Shown: positions 34,334-44,216, counted from the first letter of the stretch. The stretch is 64,000 bases of DNA from Streptomyces sp. NBC_00390 (GCF_036057275.1 NZ_CP107945.1:1240001-1304000), one strand, 5' to 3'. Translations and numbers: made by a program. The notes: a model not told the origin generated them from the sequence alone.

Positions 34334-36271
34334 GTGACACGCACACACACCGACCTGTTGTGGCCCGCCCCCGACACCTCCGCCGACCTGTCCGCCATCG
34401 AGGCCGTCCCGCTGCATGAGCGTGGCCTGCCCGCCACCACGTACGACACCGTGCTGCGCGCCGCCCGCCTGTGGCCCGACCGCCCGGCCCTGACGGTGCT
34501 GCCCGACGCCGCGCGCTTCCTGCGCCCTGCCACAGCCACCTTCGCGCAGCTGCGCGACCAGGTGCACCGCACCGCCAACCTGCTGCGCACGCTCGGCGTC
34601 ACCCGTCGCGCCGCTGTGGGCCTGCTCGCGCCGAACACCGCGGAGCTGCCCGCCGCCCTGATGGCCGCGCAGGCAGCGGGCGTCGTCGCCCCGGTGAACC
34701 CGGGCCTGGCGTCCGAGCACGTCGAGCAGTTGCTGCGGCGCGGCGGCGCGCGGGTGCTCATCGCCGCCGGTCCACAGTTGGATGCACAGGTGTGGGCCAC
34801 GGCCCGGCAGGTCGCCGCGGCCTTGCGGCTGGACGCACTGCTGGCGCTGGCCCCCACCCTGGCCGACGGTCCCGCCCCCGCTCTGGACCCCATCGAGGGC
34901 GTACGCGTGGGCTACCTCACGGAGCTTGCCGCGTCCCATCCCGCCGACCGGCTGGTGGACATCGAGCCCCCGGCCGCCGACGACCTGGCCGCCTACTTCC
35001 ACACCGGCGGCACCACCGGCACTCCCAAGCTCGCCGCGCACACGCACACCAACGAGGTCGTCGACGCCTGGATGGTGGCCGCGAGCATTCCTCTCGACGA
35101 GGACTCGGTGATGTTCGCGGCGCTGCCGTTGTTTCACGTCAACGCCCTGATCGTCACCCTGCTCGGCCCGCTGCTGCGGGGCCGGGGAGTGGTGTGGGCC
35201 GGGCCGCTGGGCTACCGCGATCCCGAGCTGTATCCGGTGTTCTGGAAGCTGGTGGAGCACTACCGCATCGCCGCCATGTCCGGCGTGCCCACCGTGTACT
35301 CCGTCCTCGCCCACGTCCCCGTCGACGCGGACATCTCCAGCATGCGGTTCGCCGCCGTCGGCGCCTCGCCGCTGCCGCCCGCCGTACGGGAGTCCTTCGA
35401 GGAGCACACCGGCATCCCGCTGTGCGAGGGCTACGGGCTGACCGAGGCGACCTGCGCCTCCGCCCTCGGCCTGCCCGGTCACACCCGCCCCGGCAGTGTC
35501 GGGCGGCGCCTGCCCTACCAGCAGGTCAAGACCGTGCGGATCGACCCGGACACCGGCGAGTGGCACGACCTGCCGCCCGGCGCCACGGGGGTGCTCGCCG
35601 TCAGTGGGCCGGTGGTCTTCGCCGGCTACGTCGCCGAGGACACCGCCGACGGGCCTCGCCTGGAGACCGCGGGGAAGATCCGCGACGGTTGGCTGGACAC
35701 GGGCGACCTGGCCCGCATCGACGCCGACGGCTTCGTCCATCTCGCCGGCCGTGCCAAGGACCTGATCATTCGTGGAGGCCACAACATCGACCCCGCCGCG
35801 ATCGAGGACGCCCTCCTCGCCCACCCCGAGGTCAGCGCCGCCGCGGCGGTCGGCCGTCCCGACCCGCACGCCGGTGAGGTGCCCGTCGCCTACGTCACCC
35901 TCGCCTCCGGTGCCGAAGCCGACCCCGCCGAACTGCTCACCTGGGCCACCGAACGAGTCCCGGAGCGCGCCGCCGCCCCGCAGGAGGTGCTCGTGATCGA
36001 CGCCATCCCGCTCACCGCCGTCGGCAAGCCCTACAAGCTCGGCCTGCGCCTGGACGCCACCCGCCGCGCGGTACACGCCGAACTGGCCGCCCAGGGCGCG
36101 GACTGCGACCCGGAACGCATCCTGTGCCGGCCGCACGACGGCGGTGTCCGCGTCACGGTGCCCGCCCTTGCCGACGAGGCGGTACGACGCAGGGTCACCG
36201 CAGCCCTTGACCGCTACGTCCTGCACTGGCAGTACGCCCCCAGCAAGCCACCTGAGAGAGAAACCCCATGA
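34334..36271 (+). CDS. Acyl-CoA synthetase (AMP-forming)
   Basis: 645 residues from GTG 34334. ANL superfamily motifs: YFHTGGTTGTPKLAAHTHTN (P-loop, residue ~220), EGYGLTEATCAS, LDTGDLARIDADGF and the hinge GRAKDLIIRGGHNIDPAAIE. The catalytic Lys is in LTAVGKPYKL. It is longer than the ~550-residue norm because of an N-terminal segment (~30 residues) and a C-terminal extension (~60 residues). It should activate a carboxylic acid, probably aromatic or cyclic, to its CoA thioester. It overlaps the DoxX gene by ATGA. Confidence 0.9.
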   Translation: MTRTHTDLLWPAPDTSADLSAIEAVPLHERGLPATTYDTVLRAARLWPDRPALTVLPDAARFLRPATATFAQLRDQVHRTANLLRTLGVTRRAAVGLLAPNTAELPAALMAAQAAGVVAPVNPGLASEHVEQLLRRGGARVLIAAGPQLDAQVWATARQVAAALRLDALLALAPTLADGPAPALDPIEGVRVGYLTELAASHPADRLVDIEPPAADDLAAYFHTGGTTGTPKLAAHTHTNEVVDAWMVAASIPLDEDSVMFAALPLFHVNALIVTLLGPLLRGRGVVWAGPLGYRDPELYPVFWKLVEHYRIAAMSGVPTVYSVLAHVPVDADISSMRFAAVGASPLPPAVRESFEEHTGIPLCEGYGLTEATCASALGLPGHTRPGSVGRRLPYQQVKTVRIDPDTGEWHDLPPGATGVLAVSGPVVFAGYVAEDTADGPRLETAGKIRDGWLDTGDLARIDADGFVHLAGRAKDLIIRGGHNIDPAAIEDALLAHPEVSAAAAVGRPDPHAGEVPVAYVTLASGAEADPAELLTWATERVPERAAAPQEVLVIDAIPLTAVGKPYKLGLRLDATRRAVHAELAAQGADCDPERILCRPHDGGVRVTVPALADEAVRRRVTAALDRYVLHWQYAPSKPPERETP

Positions 36272-36618
36272 GCACCGCCGCCATCGTCCTCGCCGTCCTT
36301 CTCGCCGGGATCCTCCTCCTGCTCGGGTCGGCCAAGCTCGCGGCAGTACCTGCGATGCGCCAGGCCGCGGCCCACGTCGGCATGACCACCACCCACTACC
36401 GCCTGCTGGGCGCTCTGGAAGTGGCGGCAGCGGCCGGGCTGCTGATCGGCCTGCGGATCACCGCGCTCGGTGTCGCCGCCTCGGTCGGCCTGATCCTGCT
36501 GATGGCCGGAGCCGTCGTCGTCCACCTGCGCAACGGCGATCCGGCGGCCCGCTGCCTGCCGGCCGTCATCGTGGGTGCCTTGGCTGGAGCCCATCTCGTC
36601 GTGCTGGCCGGCGGCTAG
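36268..36618 (+). CDS. DoxX family membrane protein
   Basis: 116 residues with four membrane helices (AAIVLAVLLAGILLLLGSAKL, LLGALEVAAAAGLLIG, VAASVGLILLMAGAVVVH, IVGALAGAHLVVLAG). The short loop GSAKLAAVPAMRQAAAHVG is typical of the family. The start overlaps the acyl-CoA synthetase stop. DoxX-like proteins are often found in oxidation clusters as quinone-linked membrane partners. A specific role here is unknown. Confidence 0.85.
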   Translation: MSTAAIVLAVLLAGILLLLGSAKLAAVPAMRQAAAHVGMTTTHYRLLGALEVAAAAGLLIGLRITALGVAASVGLILLMAGAVVVHLRNGDPAARCLPAVIVGALAGAHLVVLAGG

Positions 36619-36652
36619 CATCGCCGCCGCCTCGGACCTGAGGAGCATCACG

Positions 36653-36715
36653 ATGAGCCGCATCGACGTCCGCCAGCATCTGCCGCCCTGCGCCTCCACA
36701 CGATGGCTGGCATAG
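36653..36715 (+). pseudogene. 20-codon ORF with a good ribosome site
   Basis: ATG 36653 follows GAGGAGCATCACG and encodes MSRIDVRQHLPPCASTRWLA before TAG. It looks like the surviving start of a deleted gene. The rest of 36619-37079 holds nothing else I can support. Confidence 0.25.
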
Positions 36716-37079
36716 CACAGCATCCACACTCAGGGCCGCCGCCGCAGCCGCCTTCCTTTCGTACGGCTCGTACGGCGCCCACCGCGTCTTCACCGCCTGG
36801 CCGCGGAGGCCCTGCGCGGCCTCTGAATCGACACCACTGTTTCCGGCAATCCCTCCGTGCTGTCCGGGCTGCCGGCGTACACCCGTAGCAACCGGGTGCC
36901 TTTCGGACCCGACCAGCCTTTCGCATCCGCACTCGCCGCCGCTCGCTCAACTCCGCGAACGGGACCGGTACCCCCGCCTCGATCAATCGACCGGCGAAAC
37001 GCCCCTGGCGCTGTTACGCCGCCTCTCCTGAGCCTTCCCCACCCCATGGCCCCGAGCCGTGACACCCCGTGGAGTACCC

Positions 37080-38858
37080 ATGAACGACATCGACATCGAC
37101 ATCGACGTCCCCGTCCTCATCGTCGGCGGAGGCGGTGCGGGGCTCACCGCCTCCATGCTGCTCAGCCGCATGGGCATCGAGTCCCTGCTGGTCACCGCCT
37201 GGCCGAGCACCTCCGTCCTGCCCAAGGCCCATGTCCTCAACCAGCGCGCCATGGAGGTCATGCGCGACGCCGGCGTGGCCGACACCATCTACGCCGCCTC
37301 CACTCCGGCCGAGCAGATGTCCCACACCGCCTGGTACGTCGGCCTGGCGGGCGACCACGGAGACTACGGCCGCAGGGTCGCCAGGATGGAGGCCTGGGGA
37401 GCCGGCGGGAACTCTCCGGAGTGGCTCGCGGCCAGCCCGGAGCGGCAGGCCAACCTGCCCCAGATCCGCCTGGAGCCGGTCCTGCGCGCCCGCGCCGAGG
37501 AACTCGCGCCCGGCAGGGTCCGCTTCCACCACGAGCTGACCGAACTCGCCCAGGACGACGAGGGCGTCACCGCCACCGTCGCCGACCGCGAAACCGGCGA
37601 GACCTACCGGGTTCGGGCCCGCTACCTGCTGGGCTGCGACGGCGGCCGCACCGTCGGACCCGCCCTGGGCATCGTCCAGGAGGGCGTGCGCGACCTCGCC
37701 CGCGTGGTCTCCTTCCACATCTCCGCCGACCTGTCCCGCTGGGCGCGCGACCCGGAGGTGCTGATCCGCTGGCTGTGGCTGCCCGGCCTCGGCATCCCCG
37801 GTGTTCTCGTGCCCATGGGCCCCGACCTCTGGGGGCCCGAGTCCGAGGAGTGGGTCTTCCACCTCAACTACGGGTCCGAGGACGGCCGCGCGCTGGACGA
37901 CGAGTCGGTACTGGCCGACCTGCGCACGGGGCTGAGCCTGAGCGAGGAGGACGTAACGGTTCACATGATCTCCCGCTGGACCCTGGAAGGCGTGGTCGCC
38001 GACCGCTACCGCACCGGCCGCGTCCTGATCGCCGGCGACGCCGCCCACCGCCACCCGCCCACCGGCGGCCTCGGCCTGACCTCCGCCATGCACGACGTGC
38101 AGAACCTCACTTGGAAGCTCGCCGCCGTCCTGAACGGCCATGCCGGCGACGCCCTGCTCGACACCTACGAGACCGAACGGCGCCCGGCGGACGCCACCAA
38201 CGTCCAGCGCTCGCTGGAGAACGCCATGAACCACATCGCCATCAACGCCCTGTTCGGCGGCGGGCCCGAGGCCGGCGAGGAGGAGAACTGGCGGCAGGCC
38301 CGCCGCCTGTGGAGCGAGGACCCCGCCGACGCCGACTTCCGCCGCACCTTCCTGGCCGCCGTGGCCGCCCAGTCCATGGAGTTCAACGAACTGGGCGTCG
38401 AGTTCGGCTACACGTACGACTCCGCGGCCGTCGTCCCCGACGGCACTCCCGCACCCGAGAACCCCGACCCGGTCCGCATCTACCAGCCCGCCGCCCGCCC
38501 CGGACACCCGCTGCCCCACGCCTGGCTGGAGGACCTCGACGGCCGTCGCGTGGCCCTGGCACGCCTGGTGCGCCCCGGCCGTTTGCTGCTGATCGCTGGA
38601 GAGCACGGCCAGGCTTGGTGCGAAGCCGCCGAGAAGATCGCCGCCGAGAGCGGGCTGCCGCTGGACGCGATCCGGATCGGCCACGTCGAAGGCGACTACC
38701 GCGACCTGCGCTCCACCTGGACCGCCGCCCGCGGCCACACACCGCAAGGCGCCGTCCTCGTCCGCCCGGACCGTTTCATCGGCTGGCGCGCCCACGGCGC
38801 GGCCACCGACCCGGTCGCCGAACTGACCACGGCACTGGACTCCCTGCTCGCACGGTAG
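37080..38858 (+). CDS. FAD-dependent aromatic monooxygenase
   Basis: 592 residues; ATG 37080 is preceded by GTGGAGT. The Rossmann FAD motif is VLIVGGGGAGLTASMLLSRMG (GxGxxG region, residue ~14). The second FAD motif is VLIAGDAAHRHPPTGGLG near residue 320, and a thioredoxin-like C-terminal domain follows (RLLLIAGEHGQAWCEAAEKI). This is the PheA/TfdB class of phenol and chlorophenol hydroxylases. With the neighbouring CoA ligase and FAH gene it points to breakdown of an aromatic compound. Confidence 0.88.
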   Translation: MNDIDIDIDVPVLIVGGGGAGLTASMLLSRMGIESLLVTAWPSTSVLPKAHVLNQRAMEVMRDAGVADTIYAASTPAEQMSHTAWYVGLAGDHGDYGRRVARMEAWGAGGNSPEWLAASPERQANLPQIRLEPVLRARAEELAPGRVRFHHELTELAQDDEGVTATVADRETGETYRVRARYLLGCDGGRTVGPALGIVQEGVRDLARVVSFHISADLSRWARDPEVLIRWLWLPGLGIPGVLVPMGPDLWGPESEEWVFHLNYGSEDGRALDDESVLADLRTGLSLSEEDVTVHMISRWTLEGVVADRYRTGRVLIAGDAAHRHPPTGGLGLTSAMHDVQNLTWKLAAVLNGHAGDALLDTYETERRPADATNVQRSLENAMNHIAINALFGGGPEAGEEENWRQARRLWSEDPADADFRRTFLAAVAAQSMEFNELGVEFGYTYDSAAVVPDGTPAPENPDPVRIYQPAARPGHPLPHAWLEDLDGRRVALARLVRPGRLLLIAGEHGQAWCEAAEKIAAESGLPLDAIRIGHVEGDYRDLRSTWTAARGHTPQGAVLVRPDRFIGWRAHGAATDPVAELTTALDSLLAR

Positions 38859-39008
38859 GAACCGCTCACCTGCCGTGCCACCCGGCCTGCCGATCAGCGC
38901 CGCAGTCGGCGGGCCGGGCCATACCTTCATCTCCGCCTCGCCTCCGCGGCACCGCGGCACCCGCCCCACCATCGCGACAGGTCGTGGAGGCCACAGGAAG
39001 GAATCCCC

Positions 39009-40012
39009 GTGAACGACCCGACATCCACCCCCGTCCCTGCTGCCGACGCCCATCAGGGTCTGCACAGTGAGCAGGGCGCCCTGCGCGGGGAGCACCCCGG
39101 CCGCGCCGCCCAGCCCGTCATCAAGGTGATCGACCTGGCCTGGCTGGAGTTCACCAAGCCCGACCTGGACCGCGCCGAGACCTTCGCCCACGACTTCGGC
39201 TTCATCACCGCTGCGCGTACCGATGACACCCTCTATCTACGGGGCGCCATGGCCGGACCGCACTGCTTGGTGATCCGCCGCGGCCCCGCTTCCCGGTTCA
39301 TCGGCCCCGCGTTCCAGGCCGCCGACACCGCCGACCTCGACCGGCTGGCCCGCGCCACCGGCCACAAGGTCCGCACCCTGACCGCGCTGCCGCGCGCCGT
39401 CCACCTGGACGACGAGGTGCATCGCATCCGCCAGGCCATGGGCGTTCATGAGACGTTCGGCGCAATCTCCCGTCCCGCCCGCGGCATGCGGCTGGTGGAC
39501 GGCTCCCACCGGGTGCTGGCCGAGTTCCGCCGCGACAACCCGTGCGGCCGGTACGGCTTTCCCGAAGCCAACATGTTCGACCAGCCCGAACTTGAGCAAC
39601 TGATGCGGGACAACCTCCAGAATCACCCGCTGGTCACGCTGCGTGGAGGCATCGAGGTCACCGCTGTGACCCCACCCCCGCACGGTGGCGCTCCGGTGCC
39701 GGTGACCTTCCGGGACGAGGACACCGGTGTCTCCCGCACGATCCTGGCCGACGCCGTCCTGGGATGCGACGGCGCCAACAGCCTGGTCCGTGCCTCCATC
39801 GGCTCCCGGATGCAGGACCTCGCCGCTTCTCAGCAGTGGCTGGTCGTCGACGTCCGCTGCCGCCTGCCGCTGCCCGCCTGGGACGGCGTCCACCAGCTGT
39901 GCGACCCGCAAAGGGCGGCCACCTACATGCGCGTCGGCGAGGACCGCTACCGCTGGGAGTTCCGCCTGCGCACCGGCGAGCAGCCGGAGGAGCTCACCGA
40001 CCGCGGGCGTGA
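39009..40012 (+). pseudogene. VOC protein fused to a truncated FAD monooxygenase
   Basis: From GTG 39009, residues ~38-115 are the first half of a VOC (glyoxalase/extradiol dioxygenase-like) protein: IKVIDLAWLEFTKPDLDRAE, then YLRGAMAGPHCLVIRRGP. At about residue 118 (LARATG/HKVRTLTAL) the sequence changes to the middle of a MhpA-like FAD hydroxylase (FDQPELEQLMRDNLQNHPLV, DAVLGCDGANSLVR). The VOC C-terminus, the hydroxylase Rossmann motif and the hydroxylase C-terminus are all missing; after ~40010 the frame is nonsense to 40301. A deletion chimera, almost certainly non-functional. Confidence 0.65.
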
Positions 40013-40267
40013 CCGAGCCGGTACTCAGCACCGCGGTGCATGTCGAGGCACTCGGCACGGCGACGCTGACCACGGCAGCCTTGTGCCTCTCGCCCCGGCC
40101 AGGCCGGCGGTGACTCACCGCGGACTCCGCCCCGCGGCGGGCAGCCACTGTCCGGCGCTTTGTTCACGGCGCCGGTTCTGCTCGGCTACCAGCCGGTTGA
40201 CCCTCGTCCGTACTTGTTCACCCACGCGCACAGGATCGGTCGCACCCGAGGAAGGTTCAATCGCCGG

Positions 40268-41128
40268 ATGGCTGAGACTGACATTGACCTGGGGGTCGTG
40301 ACGGCGCCGTCGGGGGTCCTCGTGCTGGGGATGGCATCGTGGATCGACTACTGGCCACAGCTGGGCCAACCGCTGTCCGAGCGCGCAATTGCCGCAGCGT
40401 CGATCGGCGGCGGGCATGTCCACGACTGGGTGTGTGAGATGGTCGCGGTTCCCGCAGCGGATGACAGGCCGTTGCTGGTCCGGGCCAGCGCGACGGCGTC
40501 CCCCTTCGACGGAGGACCGACGATCGCGGTCCTTGAGATGGATCTCGGCCTGCCATGGGTCGGCACCGCAGGGGACGAACGGATCGTTCTCGGCGACTTG
40601 CCGGTCGACCGGTGCGGCATGGTGCTCGGTGACGCGGTCGCACTGGACTCCTGGACCGGAGGCGGCCACCCGTCCACCGACGGTCTTGCCGACGTCACCT
40701 ACTGGGGTGGCTACGCGGAGGCCGCCCACCTTCAGTTCGGGGGAGAGCTGATCACTCAGCACGGCAGCCAAGTGCGAGGGTGGCTCGACCTGTCTCTTGC
40801 CGACGTCGAGGAGCTCGCCGACGCCCTCAACGCCTGGGAAGGCGACGAGCAGGGCCGGGGCGTCATGGTCGCGGTTGATGAGCACACGGATTTCCACCGC
40901 TTCAACCGCGCGAGTTGGACCCACCCGCTTCAGATCGGCGCCATCGAGGTCGCTGGCTGCCCGGTGGTGGGAATCAACTGGGACGGCGGCGACCACTCGA
41001 TGAGACATCGTGGCGAACGTCGCTTCGGGCAGGTCTATCCCGTGACTCTTCAACGTGGCCCCGAGGGCCAGACAACGATGCGCTGGACGATCCCGCCTTA
41101 CGTCCCGAGCCAAGAGCGCACAGACTGA
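40268..41128 (+). CDS. Hypothetical protein, unknown family
   Basis: 286 residues from ATG 40268 (the frame is open upstream but without coding bias). Mixed alpha/beta, no signal peptide or membrane helix, rich in Trp and Gly-Asp turns (ASWIDYWPQLG, WGGYAEAAHLQFGGEL, VVGINWDGGDHSMRH). The C-terminal part has a beta pattern. Found alone between the catabolic remnant and unrelated genes. I do not recognise it. Confidence 0.6.
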   Translation: MAETDIDLGVVTAPSGVLVLGMASWIDYWPQLGQPLSERAIAAASIGGGHVHDWVCEMVAVPAADDRPLLVRASATASPFDGGPTIAVLEMDLGLPWVGTAGDERIVLGDLPVDRCGMVLGDAVALDSWTGGGHPSTDGLADVTYWGGYAEAAHLQFGGELITQHGSQVRGWLDLSLADVEELADALNAWEGDEQGRGVMVAVDEHTDFHRFNRASWTHPLQIGAIEVAGCPVVGINWDGGDHSMRHRGERRFGQVYPVTLQRGPEGQTTMRWTIPPYVPSQERTD

Positions 41129-41240
41129 TCGACAGGGCACCAACGACAACTCACTGTGTCCAAGCCAAAGCATCACTGGTGAATACGCGACACCTCGACA
41201 TGCGAGCTCGCCAGTCCCAGGGGCCCGGCTCGGGGGAACG

Positions 41241-41636
41241 TCATATTGGTCTTCGTGTCTCGACACCCTGGCTGTCTTCTCCCACCTGGCCCTGCCAGTG
41301 GGCGAGGTTGTGCCGGACGATCCGTATGTGCGGATGGTCTTCGCCCAGCACCCGCAGGCAATCGTCCAGCAGTCGTTCGTAGGCGTCCCCGGCGGTGCCC
41401 ACCTCCCAGCTGTGGGCCCGCCGGGATAGCCGACGCGCCCCCCAGCCCCGCCACCAGGCCCAGTTGCCATTCATCAGCGCGCCCACCGCCAAGCTGGCCA
41501 CCGCGGCGGCCGCCGCCAGGAGCGGCAGCACCACCCGGGCCGGCCGATGCTGTGCTGCCCGTTCCGCAGTCCGCGCAGCCTCACCCACCCGGGCCGCGCT
41601 CGCACCAGCCCCGCCACGGCGCCCAGCTGTCGCCAT
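41241..41636 (-). CDS. Small membrane protein with TPR-like tail
   Basis: 131 residues from ATG 41636 (GTG 41657 possible). Charged N-terminus, one or two membrane helices (ARVVLPLLAAAAAVASLAVG, ~residue 40), then a cytoplasmic tail AYERLLDDCLRVLGEDHPHI-RIVRHNLAHW. That tail is the first-helix pattern of tetratricopeptide repeats seen in actinobacterial NB-ARC/TPR proteins. It may be a truncated relative of these. Real coding character is moderate. Confidence 0.45.
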   Translation of the reverse strand: MATAGRRGGAGASAARVGEAARTAERAAQHRPARVVLPLLAAAAAVASLAVGALMNGNWAWWRGWGARRLSRRAHSWEVGTAGDAYERLLDDCLRVLGEDHPHIRIVRHNLAHWQGQVGEDSQGVETRRPI

Positions 41637-41870
41637 TCCCGCCCCCCGCGTGGTCACTGCCCGCACTTGGAGGGTAGCGCCCGGCAGTGACACGGCACAG
41701 GCGAAAGAACGGCCACCGTCACATGGCACGCGTGGCCACCGCCGCCGCCGACTGCGGCCCGTCCCGGGGAGCTGAAAAGCGGCGGCGGCAGGAGGGGGAG
41801 GGGTGGCCGGGGTGCGGCGTGCCGTCACCCGGTCGCCGCAGGGCCGGGCGCCGTACTCCCGCCGTCGCAC

Positions 41871-42639
41871 ATGACAGGCGCGTGAGGAGACCGCACCGCC
41901 GGCCGTGGCCGAGGGGGAGCAGCTGCTGCCGCGCGGCGGCGCGAACCGTGGGGGCGCTCCGCTCAGCGCGGCGCCGTCGAGCCGACCCGTCCGGCTGACC
42001 GTCTTATCGTGGCCCGGAAACCGGCCGCCCGATCGGCCTGGTCCGGAACAGCGGATTGGGGACTGGGAAGATGAGGCGTGAGCACCGCCCGCCGCCCCTT
42101 GGGCACCGGTCCCCGTCCCATCGCCGAGGCGGAGCTGTCTCCAATTGGAGACAGTCGCGAACGCGGCCGTACCGCTGCGGAGCGGGCCGTGTCGAGCCGC
42201 CCATCAGTGTCACCGAGCACCAGGTGAAGACGTGGCCGCCGGACCGCCGCCTACTGGGCACCGGGCCCGCCCTCTTCGGGTGTGAGACTGGTGAGTCGCC
42301 TGTTGAGGGGGTCGCGTATTCGCGGCTGAAGCCCGCAGCTCAATGACGCTGAGTGAGCGGTCAGGGGGACGACCTGATCATCCCCATCGACAAGCGCAAG
42401 GGCCAGGCGCCCAGCGTCGCTGGCATCTACCGCGCATTCGGTCGCACTCCTGGCGTGGGACCGCCGACCTCCCCGCCAGCCCGAACGTTCACTGGTCGCC
42501 GGAGCGGCGCGGTGCTGTCATGGGTAGGGAGGACGGCGTGGAAGTGCCGGCAAGGGCGCAGAGGCCGGCGCGCCGCGCGTGGTCCGCCCGGGCGGTCCGA
42601 CCGCGGCCGCCCCGTCGCAAAGCGGAGGAGGCCGATGCC
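41871..42639. other. Long intergenic region with a perfect palindrome
   Basis: About 770 bases without a convincing gene. It includes the palindrome at 42135-42154 and, just before the CBS gene, a GGAGGAGG ribosome site at 42623-42630. Confidence 0.45.
42135..42154. promoter_or_regulatory. Perfect 20-bp palindrome
   Basis: CTGTCTCCAATTGGAGACAG reads identically on both strands. The GTCTCC/GGAGAC half-sites around AATT look like a TetR-type operator. No regulator gene is adjacent. Confidence 0.55.
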
Positions 42640-43284
42640 ATGCTGTACCGCCGCACGGTCGGTGACGTGATGACCAAGGACGTCGTCACCTTCCGCCCCA
42701 GCACACCGTTCCAGGAGGTCGCCGCCCTGCTGGACGCGAACGACATCGTCGCGGCCCCGGTCGTCGACGATGACGGCGCTCCCGTCGGCGTCGTGTCCGC
42801 GTCCGACGTGCTGCGGCACGAGACCGGCATGCCCGACCCGCAGGGTCAGGACGGGAACGACGAGCGCTCCTGGGGCAAGGCCCGGGCCCGAACCGCGGGC
42901 GCGCTCATGAGCAGCCCCGTCTTCACCGCCCGCGCCGACTGGACGATCCCCCGGGCCGCGCGGGAACTCCGCAGGCGGCACGTCAAGCAGCTGCCGGTGG
43001 TTGGCGACGACGGACTTCTCACCGGCATCGTCACCCGCAGCGACCTGCTCGACGCCTTCGTCCGCTCCGACGTCGAGATCCGCGGCGAGGTCGAACAGGA
43101 CGTCTTGGGGCGCATCCTCGGCCTGGACGAGGGCACCCTCGCGGTCGAGGTCCGGGACGGGGTCGTCACCCTTCGGGGACACGTCCCGGAACCGCGTCTC
43201 GTCCCGGTGGTCGTGGGCCTCTGCCAGGGGGTCGACGGTGTCGTCGCCGTGGACGCCCACCTCGCCGCCGCCCGGGCGGGCTAA
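42640..43284 (+). CDS. CBS-pair and BON domain protein
   Basis: 214 residues from ATG 42640 after GGAGGAGG. The first CBS motif is VGDVMTKDVVTFRPSTPFQE (residue ~7) with VVDDDGAPVGVVSASDVL. The second is AGALMSSPVFTARADWTIP with KQLPVVGDDGLLTGIVTRSDLL. A BON domain follows at ~155-214 (GTLAVEVRDGVVTLRGHVP). CBS pairs bind adenine nucleotides and sense energy or ionic state. CBS-BON proteins in Streptomyces are often stress-induced. Monocistronic. Confidence 0.92.
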   Translation: MLYRRTVGDVMTKDVVTFRPSTPFQEVAALLDANDIVAAPVVDDDGAPVGVVSASDVLRHETGMPDPQGQDGNDERSWGKARARTAGALMSSPVFTARADWTIPRAARELRRRHVKQLPVVGDDGLLTGIVTRSDLLDAFVRSDVEIRGEVEQDVLGRILGLDEGTLAVEVRDGVVTLRGHVPEPRLVPVVVGLCQGVDGVVAVDAHLAAARAG

Positions 43285-44216
43285 GTGTTCTGCCCCGGGA
43301 GGGCCGACCACCAGGTGCAGTCGAACTAGATCCCGGCACGAGACCGTCCCCACCCACCCACGCTCACTCTCCGTCTATCGCATTTGATGCGAGAATTTCG
43401 CATCAGATGCGACCCGGGGGCGTCTTCGCAGGTCAATCGCCCGATGGCGTGACGCACCCGCAAAGGCGCCGCCGCGACGACTATCGTGGTTCCGCGCGAT
43501 GCCGAGGTCAACGTCCCTGGTGGGACCGCTCGACCCGCCGTTCGGGGGTGACCTCCAGGTCGGGTGTCGCCTATTCGCATCCGATGCAATTCGCGTCGGT
43601 AGTAGTTGGCGTACAGGAATTAGCGCTGAGATTGATCAGGGTGCAGTGCGAGGAAGGCCCGTGAGGCCTGTGCTGGCGCCCTGGCCACGTGGACCGGTCA
43701 GCTTGTGTCGGAGCCTTGGGGGGCGGTGAGGTTACCGAGCAGGTATTCCTGGGTGGTGGCGGGGGTGAACCCGGCCGCGGTCAGAGCCCGTGCGGTGGCC
43801 CGGCGGTGCCGCATCGCAAGGCCGGGGACGATGCCCAGCCCTGGACTACGGAAAGGCGGCGGGCCGGGAGCAGGTCCGCCGCTGTGCGCAGCAAACCACC
43901 GCCACGGGCTGGAGGACACGTGTGACACACCCCGCCCCGGGGATGCCGAGGTGATGCCCATACGCATCGGGGCACGCCCGGGCTCCTCTCTCCGTATCAG
44001 AAGGGCGGGCCGCGACGACTGGCAGCGACCCTCCGGGGAGGCGTCGGTTGCTGCTTTGGGCGGGCGGCTGTCTGCGAGCCGGGCCCGGTGGATGCGGGTG
44101 CGCACGATCGGTGTCCGGAATCTGTTCGGCTGACACCCCTGGGTGTTCTTTGCCGGCTGTCGGGTTCCGTCCCCCGGCGCTTCGCCACCGGGGGACGGAA
44201 TTCCTGCGCGCTGTGT
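43285..44216. other. Intergenic region with palindromes and a possible gene remnant
   Basis: About 930 bases. It contains the TCGCAT palindromes listed separately. On the minus strand at 43698-43835 there is a short coding-like tail (MRHRRATARALTAAGFTPAT, then TQEYLLGNL) without a start, possibly the end of a decayed gene. Nothing else is supported. Confidence 0.35.
43378..43412. promoter_or_regulatory. Tandem TCGCATnnnATGCGA operator-like palindromes
   Basis: Two 15-bp palindromes, TCGCAT-TTG-ATGCGA (43378-43392) and TCGCAT-CAG-ATGCGA (43398-43412), have centres exactly 20 bases apart, about two helical turns. A third, slightly imperfect copy (TCGCAT-CCG-ATGCAA) is at 43575-43589. They look like binding sites for a dimeric regulator, but which gene they control is unclear. 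Confidence 0.6.

Noticed and set aside
34313..36226. 637-codon minus-strand frame opposite the acyl-CoA synthetase
   Set aside because: Shadow of a strongly supported ANL enzyme; no motifs, no ribosome site.
37014..39191. Long minus-strand open frame opposite the FAD monooxygenase
   Set aside because: It is the mirror of a GC-rich gene with clear family motifs on the plus strand. Its translation is rich in Gly, Val and Arg without any domain.
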